A DNA stretch of 64,000 nucleotides from Gordionus sp. m RMFG-2023 (taxonomy: Eukaryota; Nematomorpha; Gordioida; Chordodea; Parachordodidae), in contig NC_088775.1 in assembly GCF_954871325.1 (NCBI RefSeq), forward strand, positions 9,401,561-9,465,560. Reading direction: 5' to 3'. Positions 47,001 through 57,892 of the stretch are shown here, in pieces. The position numbers were made by a program, and so were the translations under genes. Numbering within the stretch: position 1 is the first letter of the stretch; each line of letters opens with the position of its first letter. The notes beneath the pieces are model-generated. The model saw only the letters and a list, made by a program, of their open reading frames with translations. It did not search any database and had not been told where the DNA came from.

Positions 47001-50000
47001 TATCTGGAATATCGGATTGGATCGGCCTCCAAAAAGTGGTATCGGTACACCCCTAATTATAATAATTGTATATAAAATATATGATCATATTTTATATTAA
47101 TAATAGAAAAGAATATATTAAAAAATTTAATTAATTAAGATAATATATTATAAATTGCAGATAATTTACAATATTTTAGAAAACTCTTCTAGATCTATTA
47201 ATATATAACAGACAGCACGATTATACTATAAATATATCTTTGAATCAGTGACGAAGCAAAATAAAAAAATGCTTATTTTTTTTATTATATTTTTTTTCCT
47301 TACTTAATTAATGTTTAATAATTGTAATTATGTTATTGAAAATTTATTATGATTATCAGAGTTGTATAAAAAGTATATGCATCTATATACTATTTCAGAG
47401 GTATCTGTTTATAGATACTTTTTAAGATACATTTTGATATAATTTTATTTAACGCCTTTTTATCTAAAAAATAAAAATATTTAGATGCAAATTTTATGTT
47501 ATATGTATGAGCATATAATTTAAATAAATATATATTATAAAAATATTAAGACTAATATAATAAAAAAATATATATATAATATTAAACTCATATATAGAAA
47601 AAGATATAAATATCATTTTTTTCCCCATTATCTATAGATATCAGTTCAAGATTGTGAAAGATATTCTTATCATGCAAAGGAATTTATAAATCCTTGCTTA
47701 GACATGACGCCTATTAATTATAAACAATACCCAGAGTTGGGCAGGTCATCCGGAAAAAGAATCTAGATACAGATACAGATTCTTTGTGAAAAAATGAATC
47801 TTAGATATAGATACTAATATCTTTTTCAAAATATCAAAAAGATACGTGTATCTTTTGCCAAATTAGAGTATCTTAAATACAAGATACTTCTAAATTATCA
47901 TTACCAATTAAATTAGAATAGTTTGTAAAATACAGTTTTTATTATTTATTTGTGAAGAACATAACATACATATAATAAGAATGAATATTTACAATAATTA
48001 ATAAAATATTTAATGATGAGTTGATTATAATAATCAGGTATTTTAATATTAGTATTAGCCCATTCTTAGCATAGATGAAGGGAGACTAGTATTTTTAATG
48101 GGAGTTGAAATATTAATTTGCAAAAGAGTATTTAAAATAAATTCATTATTTTATAAGATAATCAAATTTTTCAAATATTTATAATTGGACCTTTGCCGTT
48201 TCGGCGTACTTAACATTGTGCCAAAACTAAATAACCTTTCAATTGGAGCTGATGAAGGTATTGCAGTATTATATTTATAAAAAATTTCCTTAATGGAAGG
48301 GTAATTATTAAGCATTTATAATGTATTTCGACTTTCTTTAATATAATTTAAAACCCCCAGTTCAATGTTATTTATATTATTGAACTCCGCAACCTTTGTT
48401 TTACCAAAAGAAAAATAATATGGATGTGATATTGATATCAAAAAAGCCTCATTATATTCAAATCATAACTAGTATCTTATTAAAAATTTTAAAAAGATAC
48501 TGAGTACAAGATAAAAATATTTTTGACTTCGATCGAAAAAAAGTTATTAAAAAATTTAAAATCTAGCAATAACTATTATAATTCTGTGTTTGATCATTTT
48601 ACTCAAAAACAAAGACGAATTATACTTATTTATATATTTTAATCTTTTTCTGGTTTGACTAAAAATAAAAATTCTATTGCTTCCATAGTAGTGAATTTGA
48701 CGCTTCGTCACTGCTTTGAAACTATATAAATATTGAAGTTTATCATAAGTACTTTTGTGGGTTAATACATAAATCCTTTATCATATAATTAAATTTTTTT
48801 ATGTTAATATTTAAAGTTTTATCTTGAGGTAATATTAGTTCAAAAATGTATTTTTCTGTAAATGTTTAATTAATCTATATACCTACCCTATTATCCAATA
48901 TTGTTACATTAATATATAACCCATATTAAGATAGTTGATTTTCTTAACTATATCATATCTTTGTCATCTTTCCTAACTATTCAAAAGTCTGACTTTTAAA
49001 ACTTTTTCTAAAATTTAAGTGGCACGCTTTTACCTGGTCAGAAAATTGAACTTATTCAAGAATGAACATAAAGTAGTAATAATATTTTTAGGGATTTATT
49101 TATTATTTATGTCATAGAAAATTTTAAATATATAATATACCAACAATATTAAAAATAATATATTTCCATTGCGATTATTATAATAAGATTACATATTAGT
49201 ATTGCGCTATATAAATATGATTAAAAGATTGTATGGTAAATTATTAAAAATGGTTTAGTGCGTGTTAACTATATAAATAAAATATCAATGACTAAACAAT
49301 ATAAGGTATATGTAAAAAAAAATTTAATAACTATAAATTTTGAAAATGATGTATACCACCTCTGTCAAACCCGACTATAAATACTCGGATTAATAGTAAT
49401 GTTATCCTTTATTGACAATATAAAACAATATAGTTAGACAATGGCAGAAAAATTAGAGTGATTTGATTTTTTTGAATATAAAAATTTTGATATTTTCTCC
49501 AAATATTTTATAGGGGTAAAAATACCTCCACAGTATAGTATTATATTTTCATTAATTTTATCATCTAATATACAGTATTTTTTTTTCTTTCCGTAACCTT
49601 TCTGCCATCATCTAATTGGATTAATTTCAAGTCCATATCTTGTTTTATAATTTTTATGGTGTCAATAAAGAGATAAATATTAGGGTGCGAATAAGGAATG
49701 TATTCCTTTAATGAGCGATGAAACCCTTCTACATGGTTATTCGTCCTCACACCCCTAATATCAAATGTATTCCATATTTGATATTTCAATTTTGCATTAA
49801 TTAATCCAAATATTTTCAAAATAGTTTAAAAAATCATGTATTGAATTTATTCTAAAAACTTTAGCTTGTCGGCTCAGATCGTTAATTAAATATTGCACAT
49901 CCCTTTCTAACAAAAAAGGAATGGCCATTATAATTCGAAAAAAATTTTTTAGTTCAATATTTTGTCTAAATAGTCGGGTTAGATGACTATCTTGAATGCG

Positions 50001-53000
50001 CCTAATAACGCACTGACAGTAGTGGAAATAACATCCCTTAACTATAATAGTGCGAAAAACTGCTTTAAGGGCTAAGTATACGCCAATTTCAAAATCAATA
50101 GTGGCAAAACGGGGGGAAAAAAAATAACCCTAAAGATAAAGAATGATTTTTTAATAATAAAAACATATTTAAATAAGTATTTTTATATTTATCTGGCAAT
50201 AAAATGTATGCACAAATAATTAGAGTATGATTAATTAAAATAGGAATAGTATAAAATTGTTTAAATAATTTAGGAGAGGCATTAAAAGTACCGTCTAAAA
50301 AAATTTTTCAGCCAAACATAGGCGTGATAAAAGTTTATATGTTGTAAAAATAAATAATTTATTATCTTCACTATTAAAAAATTAAAACTTTCTCCGATCT
50401 ACTGTTATTTTATGTTCCTCACGTAAAATAATACTTGAGTTATTTAGAGGGAATGGAGGTCTAGTTGACTGAACAACTCGACCCATTATAGATTTGACCG
50501 CCAAAAAAGTTGGCAAAGTCGTTGGGTGATTTATACAATATAAATCCAATTTTCTACTTCTCATGACTTTTTGATAAATCTTTAAAATACTCTAATTAAT
50601 GTCTATATTTATTTGGTCTTTTAGTTTATTTATTGTGACAAGAAGATTGTAATATTCTTCATCATCCAGGTGGTTATGTGTTTGGGTCACAGTAAAATGT
50701 GACTCAAATTTACCCCTACCCTTACAATTATTCTTTCTGCATTTGTAATATAGGTCGCCGAAATTATGAACGTATTTATAATATATCATGTTTTTGTTGT
50801 GTTTGGATTTTATGAAACTATGATTGTTTTGAATGATAGCTATGTCCAGAAAAATAGTGACTTATAAAATTTAGTAAAAATAACAGAAACATTGTAAACT
50901 TTATTTTACTATATTTAGCTCTTAACAAATAAAAATATTTTATCATTATATTAGAATATAAGCGAATTACTTTGATATCTTACAAAATCGAGATGTTTTA
51001 TTCTTAACTTTGCCAGTGCATCGCAACTTTCATTTAATAAAGCTATTTTACCTATGATTACATCTTCTTATTTAATAATCCAACAAACAAAAATAAATAT
51101 TCTCAACATATATATTATCATATTATATACATTATCTATTATTAAAAAAAATTAAAAATATGCTGGTAAAAATTTTAAAATTATTACATAAAATGGAGTA
51201 CACTCTACAGGCGCGTAACCAATGGCATCGCAAATTTGACTATTTTCATAAATATCATTTTAAGCTAATAAAAATTTTACCCCCACCCCCCAGACCCCCC
51301 CCCCCACCAATCAAAATTTTACAAATATTTGAATATCAATTTTCCAACATATTATTCAAAAATATTAATAAAATGGAAAAATATTTAGTCAAAGAGATTG
51401 AAATCAAACGATAATTTATAAATAAGGCTGAGCATGAAAAAAAGTAATGTGTCTTTCGCAGCGATATCATTATTGAATTCAATTGATCAATCAGAGTTTA
51501 TCATTGCTGCTAGTTGCATCAATAAATTATTTTTAGCTCACTACTTTGTAGAAATTTACAAAAACCAAATTTAGATTTGGTTCAGGTTATTGATTTGGCG
51601 GAAAATATACATGAACAAGTAGATACAATAAGAATGAATGTAGATAAATATTTTCATAATATTTATCTAGACGTTGAATCGAAGGCTAAATTTTATGATA
51701 TAATACTAATTAAACCTCGTCTAGCACCTAGGCCATTATTGAGATGAAAATAAATATTGGCTCAACTGAAGAATATTATAAAATATCCATTTTCATCCCA
51801 TTCTTAGATACTTTTTTATCGCAAATAAAAGTACGGGTTTTAGATAAAAAACAAGTCTTTAGCAATCTTCAAGTTTTATTACCCAAAGATCCTTCTTCAT
51901 TTTCTAATGCCACTATTGGTAAAATTAAATATTTAGAAAAATTTTATTCCTATGAGATTGATACTGAAATAAATTTAATCAGTGAATTCGAATTGTGGTA
52001 CAAATATTTATACGTTTAGCTATTTTACCTGAGCATGCTATTGATGCGCTCAATCGGTGTAAAGAAACCTTGGCTCAATTTCCTAATATTTCGAAGTTGT
52101 TTTATATTCTTGCATGTTTGCCTATTACAACATGTACGAATGAAAGGACTTTTTCTAACTTGAGAAGGTTGAAAACATATTTACGAAGTACTGAATCTCG
52201 GCTAAATGGGTTAGCTCTGTTAAATATACACAGAGATTTGGTTCCAACGACAAACAAAATAATTAAAAATCTTGTATTTGATAAGAAGTTAAAAAAACTT
52301 GTTAATTTAATTATTTTCTAGTCAATATTTTAAACTACTATTAGTATTTTCAATAAAAAAAGTATATTCTACTTATATTGTATGAGAATTTAAGCTGAGG
52401 CTAGTTTTTAAAGCAAATTTTATTAAAAAAATGACATTACACTTTATTTCAACTTTACATTTAAAAAAACCTTTACATTTAAAAAAACTTTATTAAATAT
52501 AATATACCTAACTTGAAATAATAAAAAAGAGGCTTGTAATATCCTATCCATAAGCACGAATTAGTAAATAATAGTTAAAAATAGAAATATAATTATTATT
52601 AAATTATTCATAATTTAATAGAATAGCTAAATAAGACCCGGCCGAAGGCCGGGGAAAAGCTGGCCGAAGGCCAGGTAAAAAAGGTTTGGGGGCGAAGCCC
52701 CCAAAAAATTATTTCCCTTCCTATAAGAAAATCCTGGATACGCCACTGACACTCTAAAATATAACAAGATGGATTCCACGCAAAATAATCACCAAAAAAT
52801 GTTTTTATATTGAAAATAAGAAAAAATTATGTTTATGTTTTTAATAATTGGCATGATTTTTATATTTAATTTAATATACATTTATATATGTTATTTTTAA
52901 TATATTTTTTAATAAAAATTTAATATATATTTTTTTTTATTGAATCCTGAACCCTAAATTTTAAAAAATGGTTCGAGTTCAATAAAATATTGAGGGTTCG

Positions 53001-56000
53001 AAGAGTTCTAGTTCACAGCCCTGATAAAAAGTAAAATAATTTTCGATAAAAACTCATTAGCTTTGTTTTTTCGGTTATTGTTCGGAGTGGTCAAAAAAAA
53101 GCTTGAAAAGATAATATCAATAATTTTATTTTTATGCATTTACTATGTATTATAATCATAAAAATGTAAAAAGCGCTAATTTATAGTGTCTGAAATGATA
53201 CATTTTAAAATTGTTGTGGATTTTAATATATGCAATTTTAAAGTTATAAAATCACTTAAGATATACCCCTATTATTTCTCCATTTTTTCAAATTGAAATA
53301 TAGTATGACGCCTTCTTTGAACTTGTATAAATTTAATTTTCACATAATTTGGATTATATTTTTAACTACAAATTTTAATAAATGTATTATTAATTTATAA
53401 CTATTTTTTATTATTTTTTTAAAAATATTTATAATAAAAAATTGTACCAAAAATATCACAATAAAATATTAAAAAATTCAATAAAAAAATCGTGAAATAA
53501 GGGTTGAATCTGATTTTCTTTTATAAAAATCAACAAAAAATTTTTTTTCGACCAATATTTTTTTGTAATTAAAGCTGGGTCCAAAATAGAAAAGTTACGA
53601 TTCGCAAACTTTGAAATTTATAGAAAAAAATATATGAGCTAATTTAAATAAGAAATCATTTTTTTTCGATTTTTCAAAATTTTTTAAAGTTTTAAAAATC
53701 TCAAAAATTTTGAAACTAAATCATTTTTTAATGGCTGATGATGAATATGTATAATTATGTACATTATATAATTATATTATAAAACATTTTTAATAAAGGT
53801 TTTGAGACTTCAATGAAGATGAACAAGTATTAAAAATTTGTTGAAGATTAGTATTGGTAAGGAGAATGTGAGATGAATATTGATAAATATTGTTTAGACA
53901 AATCTTAATCTAAAATGGATTATTTATAGAAAAATTTGGTACTAAGCCCACCAAGACAGAAGCATAACTAGGGGGTTTGAAAATGTTAGCTAAAAAATGT
54001 CATTTAAAAAATATTTTTGAGCACACTCCTGCACCAAGATAGATTTATTAGTTACCATTTCAAATATAGAAAAGTAATAACAAATCTAAAGACAAAATAA
54101 ACTAAAAAATTTATATTTTAGTAAGCTGAAAACAGCTATTAAAATCAATATTAGTTATATGTTAATTGTGATTATTAAAATTATAATTTTTAAAAGTGTG
54201 TGTTATATCTTAATTCGATAGTTTACCAAATGGCGATGGTTTAAGCAGTAACCTTGAATATTGATACATCTCAATATTAAAGTTATTCAAGATGATGCTA
54301 ATAAGGAAAATAGGATTTCAACTTTTTTAGCGTTTGAGAAATTAAACATTTAATAATTATATATTCATCTATTACCTTAAAATATGGAATTATAATTAAG
54401 GCATAATAAACGATCAGGCAGTGCACGCTATCAAAATCACAGCTGATTCTTTACAGCGATATTAATTTTTAATATACGTCGCAAGACATATTTTGCAAAT
54501 TTTATCATAACGTTTTTCGCTCCATATTTAATAACCTATTTATTGGTTTGATTTTAATTAACGCAGCGTTTATTTATCGCACTGCTTGAAAATAACGACG
54601 CATTTACTATAAATTCAGCTTAAGGCGCCATTTATTGTATAGGCGTTATGTTCAAGCTTTGCGTTATTTAACGCTATCAAAATCAAGACTGATTCTTTAT
54701 AACGTTATCATCAAACGCTCCATATATACAAATTATACTTATTTTATTGGCTTGATTTTGTAAATAACGCACCTCTTGAAAATAACGCTTTTACTATAAA
54801 AAGGCCTAAATACAATTAGTAGGCAGACGATAATATTATTCAATGTGCAAACGAGTTTGAAATATCTAAAATTTAAGAATTGATTTCGAAAGGATCGATT
54901 TTTGGCTTTTTATCATTATTTGCTGACTCTCTGGTCTTCAGCAGGGTTGTAGAGTATGGGCAGCACACCGAATCCCACAAGTATCATCTAAAAATTAGCT
55001 TCGGATTTGCTCTCTGGCAAGGATATTTTGTCTTGGCCTCTCATTACGGTACAGACACTTTCTAAAATAATAATCCACTAAGAATAACTGATATAATTTA
55101 TATAAGGATATTGTTGATATTAGGAATTTTATGATGAGGAATAATTTTATCTTATTTATTTAAAAAATGCTTGTTTATTAAAATAACTTCCATCTCCTAT
55201 GCCGGTTCAACATATTTTCACTGGTCTAAACCCTTGATCAGATCAGGCCTGATCAAATTGGGTCTAATTTTAATAATATGGTATTTTTTTCTTCAAGAGT
55301 AACGTTTTATATTAAAGTATTTTTTAAAAAATTCTTTATCATTTTTCAATTTATAAAGGTAAAGCACTTGTTAGTGAACAAAAACTATTTTCCAGAAACG
55401 CTATTCAATTTTGTCATTTTGGGATCCGGCGGCTTCAGAAAATTCGCTCAAGATAATACTAAAGACCATCTTTTAAATTTAAACACCGTTACTACAACTA
55501 GAAAGAATTTTTTAAGCTTCGACACCAAAAACAACCCTGGTAAAAACGCCTTAAATAATGAAAACAATAATATAAATGTAAACGAGATCAATAATAATAA
55601 TATCCCTAAGCTAAGCGGAGATTACTACGAGATGGACGACTTGATCGAACAATTCAAGGGTCTTAAACACGTGGAAACTCTCCCCATCAAAATGAACCTG
55701 AATCTCATGAGAGATATCAATAAAAGAATATTGGGCCGAAAGATAGAAAAGCTTATTATGAGCTCGTCCGACGTTGATAGCGACTCCAATAAGTTATGCA
55801 ATCAAGATAATATTTTGGTACAGCAATTACGGACTCTCTTGGCCAGCAGGTTAGTTCGATAATTAAATTTTCTACGTTTTATGCTTTGATTGATTTATTA
55901 GATTAGTCAATGCCCTAAATTACTTATTGTCCTACATTAATATACGGGTAAGAGATGCGACTAATCTAGTAATAAATAAGATGAAATACAAAAGAATGAA

Positions 56001-57438
56001 AATTAGTATACAACTTTTATGGATCTTTTTTTTGAAACCATTAGATACGGCAAAACTATTTCTGATAAATTCGATTCTCATTATCTGTCAAAAGTTTTGA
56101 CATGGGGTAAACACCGAATTTCTACTCTTCGAGATTTCATCGAGCCTGAACTCGATTCGTTCGAATATCTATGGCTTCCGCCTAGTTTAGATGATGACAT
56201 TGTAGAAGAGATATCTCCTGTTTTTGGTAAATCATTTTTATACTTATCAAAAATATTATTTTATTTTGCTTTGTTAATGGGCAACACTTTTATATAATAT
56301 AGTATATCTTATTAATTTTAATATAAAATTTGTCGTTAAGTCTGAATAAATAAACGTTTGACGCAAAGAATAAAGAGTTAAAAATTTTTTAGCTGGTGGC
56401 CAAAATATTTGATTCCACAAAGTTCCAAAAAACAAAATTACCTTGGAACTAACTGTCATCGCTGTGCTTATTTTATAAATAATCATATACATTTTTATGT
56501 AAAATGCCAATCAACAATGTAGGAAATATTTTTATTAAGAAATTAAACAGCAATCATTTGTTTTGTTGAATAATTTTCATTACAAGAAATCATTAATTTT
56601 TAGGAATCACTTTTTGAAATAATATTTTTTTAAAAAAAATTAAACTTTTTTGAAAATTATATCTTTAAATAAAAAACTATTTTTTAGAAATATATTTTTT
56701 TAATATAAAAATTATCTTGATATTTCCTAAAATTATTAACTCTATAATTTTAAATAAAATTAAAGTAGCCCTTGCAGTTAAGAGGTTAAGATAACTTTAT
56801 TAAAGAGTCAAGAATCTCGTAAGTTGTCACTAACCTAGATGATTACCGTTTTGGAAGAATTAAAAAAAAATTCAAAATAATTCCCATTTTCACTTAACCA
56901 TTAAATTATTCTGATCTGTCCTGGAAAATATTTACACAGAATCACGATTAGTTTATCGAATTAAATTTATCTTGGGGGCGAAAACTATCACCTCAGCCTC
57001 GATTATTTTTCAAAATATAGTTCAATAAAGAAAACATAGAAATTAGTATATTTTTATTATTCATTACCCAACTATACACGAATGTTGTTTTTTTCCTTTG
57101 CAAAGAAAGATAATTTTTCAATGCTTACTTTTTCCTATAGTCTTGATTTAAAATAAATAATATTATCAGTCGAGACATTGGAAAGACTGGTCCAGGAAAT
57201 GGAAAAAAGCATCTCACATCCTTCTTACGATTTCAAAGACATCAACTCTCGAATCAAATCAATACTAAACTTCCTAATCGCGGATATCAAAGCCAACAAT
57301 GCTACCATACCCATTAAAGACGTTGCGTTGACATTTTCTTCTTGCATGCAGAATTTTAGGTGGATCATCACCGGAAATAAAGTTATTTTAAAAGTTTATA
57401 TCTTTTACGATGTTTTAATAAAAGAAGGTGGTCAATAA
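40905..57438 (+). CDS. EARS2: Glutamyl-tRNA synthetase, mitochondrial type (EARS2), eight exons
   Basis: Eight exons join without a frame break into 581 codons plus a stop. The enzyme charges tRNA-Glu with glutamate, in animals normally in mitochondria. Residues 16-30 carry [15 protein letters not shown], the class I HIGH region. [10 protein letters not shown] follows, then PYIQSKR, then [20 protein letters not shown], with KLSKR at about 259-263 as the KMSKS motif. The anticodon-binding half follows ([20 protein letters not shown], then FEYLWLPP). The N-terminus before the core is only 13 residues, so an upstream targeting exon is possible. Exon 6 carries an Asn-rich insertion ([16 protein letters not shown]). 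Introns of 39, 49 and 42 bp separate exons 1-4; introns 4 and 5 (2.8 and 10.7 kb) are full of DNA transposons. The extreme C-terminus is uncertain. Confidence 0.94.
41112..41230 (+). CDS. EARS2: EARS2 exon 2
   Basis: Acceptor CAAATTAG. Encodes [20 protein letters not shown] and [19 protein letters not shown], matching the GluRS segment that ends GPYxQSxR. Donor AAAAG|GTATTT; the next intron is 49 bp. Confidence 0.93.
41280..41480 (+). CDS. EARS2: EARS2 exon 3
   Basis: Acceptor TTATAAAG. Encodes [20 protein letters not shown] then [10 protein letters not shown] and YDGRCQNL, the GluRS AYxCFC and YDxRC blocks. Donor GTTAG|GTATAC; the next intron is 42 bp. Confidence 0.93.
41523..41630 (+). CDS. 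EARS2: EARS2 exon 4
   Basis: Acceptor ATTTTAG. Encodes [20 protein letters not shown] then [15 protein letters not shown], equivalent to the DLVYG...GDPVIMKSDG block. Donor GACAA|GTTTGT. Confidence 0.93.
42715..43307 (+). mobile_element. hAT transposon remnant in EARS2 intron 4
   Basis: A degraded frame reads [17 protein letters not shown] and, after a stop, [20 protein letters not shown]. This is the C-terminal dimerisation region of hAT transposases (SxLRRIKxYLRxTxxxxRLxxLxLxNIHR). A terminal repeat at 43294-43307 (CTGGCTACGCGCCTG) matches the ends of the element at 51208-52748 and of the MITE at 63632. The left end was not found. Confidence 0.7.
43472..43717. mobile_element. hAT-type MITE (CAGAGACCTGCAG family) in EARS2 intron 4
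   Basis: Starts CAGAGACCTGCAGGGGTATC and ends GGGCCAGTAGGTCTCTG. The 8-mers ATTTATAT at 43464-43471 and 43718-43725 are identical. The element is 246 bp and non-coding, with the family's GCCCGG and poly-T/poly-A interior. Confidence 0.87.
43844..44263. mobile_element. GGTC-rich MITE-like element in EARS2 intron 4
   Basis: Starts TAGTGAATGTCGC and ends GACCCTTCACTA, an imperfect inverted repeat. Both arms are rich in GGCCC/GGTCC/CGGTC words, and the middle is AT-rich. No convincing target duplication was seen. The fragment at 380-500 is similar in style. Confidence 0.5.
44463..44670 (+). CDS. EARS2: EARS2 exon 5 (KMSKS-type motif)
   Basis: Acceptor TATAACAG. Encodes [30 protein letters not shown], and [12 protein letters not shown]. 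The donor CAA|GTAATT is followed, 8 bases later, by a hAT transposon whose target duplication begins right after the GT. Confidence 0.94.
44681..45796 (-). mobile_element. hAT transposon next to the EARS2 exon 5 splice donor
   Basis: Ends are CAGAGTTGAACGCTCC on the left and, reverse-complemented, CAGAGTTGTTAAGGAGC on the right. The flanking 8-mers AATTATAA (44673-44680 and 45797-45804) are identical. Both arms are rich in GGAGCTAGCTCC words. A minus frame (45230-44913) encodes a hAT dimerisation domain: [20 protein letters not shown] followed by [15 protein letters not shown]. The element is 1,116 bp and lacks the catalytic part, so it is a deletion derivative moved by another copy. Confidence 0.9.
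45805..46331. other. Intronic spacer with repeat fragments
   Basis: Contains AAGGTTGGACAATAATTAAT followed by AATTAC-rich sequence, which may be one end of another transposon, and at 46100-46210 a segment resembling 1120-1260 (AGGGTTCA, GAACATTTATGA, AAAATGGCCA). No coding sequence. Confidence 0.4.
46332..47055. mobile_element. hAT-type element with TAGGG-TGTACCGATA ends
   Basis: Left end TAGGGATGTACCGATA; right end reverse-complemented TAGGGGTGTACCGATA. Identical 8-mers ATTATAAT (46324-46331 and 47056-47063) flank it. Arms are full of TATCGG/CCGATA words. At 724 bp without transposase sequence it is non-autonomous. Confidence 0.88.
47246..48713 (-). mobile_element. hAT transposon with CAGTGACGAAGC ends
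   Basis: Left end CAGTGACGAAGC, matched exactly by the reverse complement of the right end (48702-48713). Flanks CTTTGAAT and CTTTGAAA match in seven of eight. On the minus strand, near 48430-48100, degraded sequence reads [20 protein letters not shown], a hAT dimerisation signature. Inside are two CAGAGTTG words in the same orientation (47357 and 47732), possibly the edges of a nested element rich in AGATAC. 1,468 bp, inactive by appearance. Confidence 0.8.
48714..49559. other. Intronic spacer, nothing recognised
   Basis: AT-rich sequence between two transposons in EARS2 intron 5. No open frame above background and no repeat matched within the window. Confidence 0.45.
49560..50790 (-). mobile_element. 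MULE-type transposon remnant with FLYWCH zinc finger
   Basis: Read on the minus strand from 50789: a FLYWCH-like finger ([15 protein letters not shown] then THNHL), then near 50310 [17 protein letters not shown], the first-Asp block of Mutator-like transposases. Near 50100-49860 lies a degraded core ([17 protein letters not shown]), and at 49819-49565 [18 protein letters not shown], the C-terminal block. The order matches animal MULEs with FLYWCH domains. Several frame breaks separate the parts, so it is inactive. Terminal inverted repeats were not located. Confidence 0.78.
51208..52748 (+). mobile_element. hAT transposon remnant (P52/ZMYM1-like transposase)
   Basis: Left end CAGGCGCGTAACCAATGG; right end reverse-complemented CAGTGGCGTATCCAGGATTT. 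Identical 8-mers ACACTCTA (51200-51207 and 52749-52756) flank the element. Frames at 51744-52321 encode the C-terminal half of a hAT transposase: [20 protein letters not shown] then [21 protein letters not shown] frame break near 52000 and missing N-terminal parts make it inactive. A GGCCGAAGGCC palindrome and GGGGGCGAAGCCCCC hairpin lie near its right end. The remnant at 42715-43307 is related. Confidence 0.9.
52757..54395. other. Intronic AT-rich stretch, nothing recognised
   Basis: Part of EARS2 intron 5. Simple AT-rich sequence with runs of A and T. No coding signature, terminal repeats or structured block noticed. Confidence 0.45.
54396..54807. mobile_element. Two adjoining MITEs of the AGGCTGAATTTATA family
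   Basis: The first copy runs from TTAAGGCATAATAAACG (54396) to ACTATAAATTCAGCTTA (about 54622). The second runs from there (TTAAGGCGCC) to ACTATAAAAAGGCCTAA near 54807. Both contain ACGCTATCAAAATCA(C/A), GACTGATTC- or GCTGATTC-type words, and CGCTCCATAT, as does the copy at 2662-2951. They meet at a shared TTA. Confidence 0.6.
55359..55849 (+). CDS. EARS2: EARS2 exon 6
   Basis: Acceptor TTTATAAAG. Encodes [26 protein letters not shown], an Asn-rich insertion, then [20 protein letters not shown] and [14 protein letters not shown], matching the GluRS ELI.QFxLxxV segment. The reading frame is also open upstream of the acceptor, but that part is intron-like. Donor CAGCAG|GTTAGT. Confidence 0.92.
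56045..56226 (+). CDS. EARS2: EARS2 exon 7
   Basis: The acceptor AACCATTAG restores Arg across the junction. Encodes [40 protein letters not shown] and [20 protein letters not shown]; the TLxD(F/L)..P....YLW block is typical of EARS2. The donor TTTTG|GTAAAT leaves one base. Confidence 0.92.
57170..57438 (+). CDS. EARS2: EARS2 exon 8 (C-terminal part)
   Basis: Acceptor ATTATCAG. Encodes [20 protein letters not shown], then [20 protein letters not shown] and [16 protein letters not shown], equivalent to the last helical repeat of GluRS. As written it stops at TAA 57436-57438 after [18 protein letters not shown], which is AT-rich and unlike the family. A donor at AAA|GTTATT and a short further exon after CTTCTTCAG (58430) is an alternative. 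Confidence 0.82.
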
Positions 57439-57728
57439 GTATTTTTTTTAAAAAAATCTAATTACTTTTATGTCAACATTTCTTTATCGACTTTTTAATT
57501 TAGGCTTATTTAAAACTAGAGAGGCATCAATACCACTTCTTTTTAGGCGATAAAGTTCAAAATCGATAACACATAACACCGGAATTAACAAGCGGTGGCG
57601 TAACAACTTTTCTTTGAAGCCATGCTGTAAAAATGATTCTATGGACCATTTCTCCCTAATTATTATTTTTTCCATAATGATATAGTTTATTTATTTGTTC
57701 ATCAAATAAGACACATTTTGCGCAGAAG

Positions 57729-57892
57729 TAGTTCTGTTAAACGGCTGCCCAAATATTTTAGCAAAAATAATATTACGTGAACCTGGACATCCTATATTGT
57801 GGAAAGGTTTGGATATTCTATTAACGAAATCTCGAATTTTGCGTTATATTATTTAATTAAAAATCGGTAATCTAGCTGTTTGACATTACGTA
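57729..57892 (+). mobile_element. TA-flanked MITE
   Basis: Starts TAGTTCTGTTAAACGGCTGC. The core has GTGAACCTGGACATCC, GAAAGGTTTGGATATTC and TTAACGAAATCTCGAATTTT; it ends CTGTTTGACATTACGTA. Same family as 10015, diverged at the right end. Confidence 0.68.
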
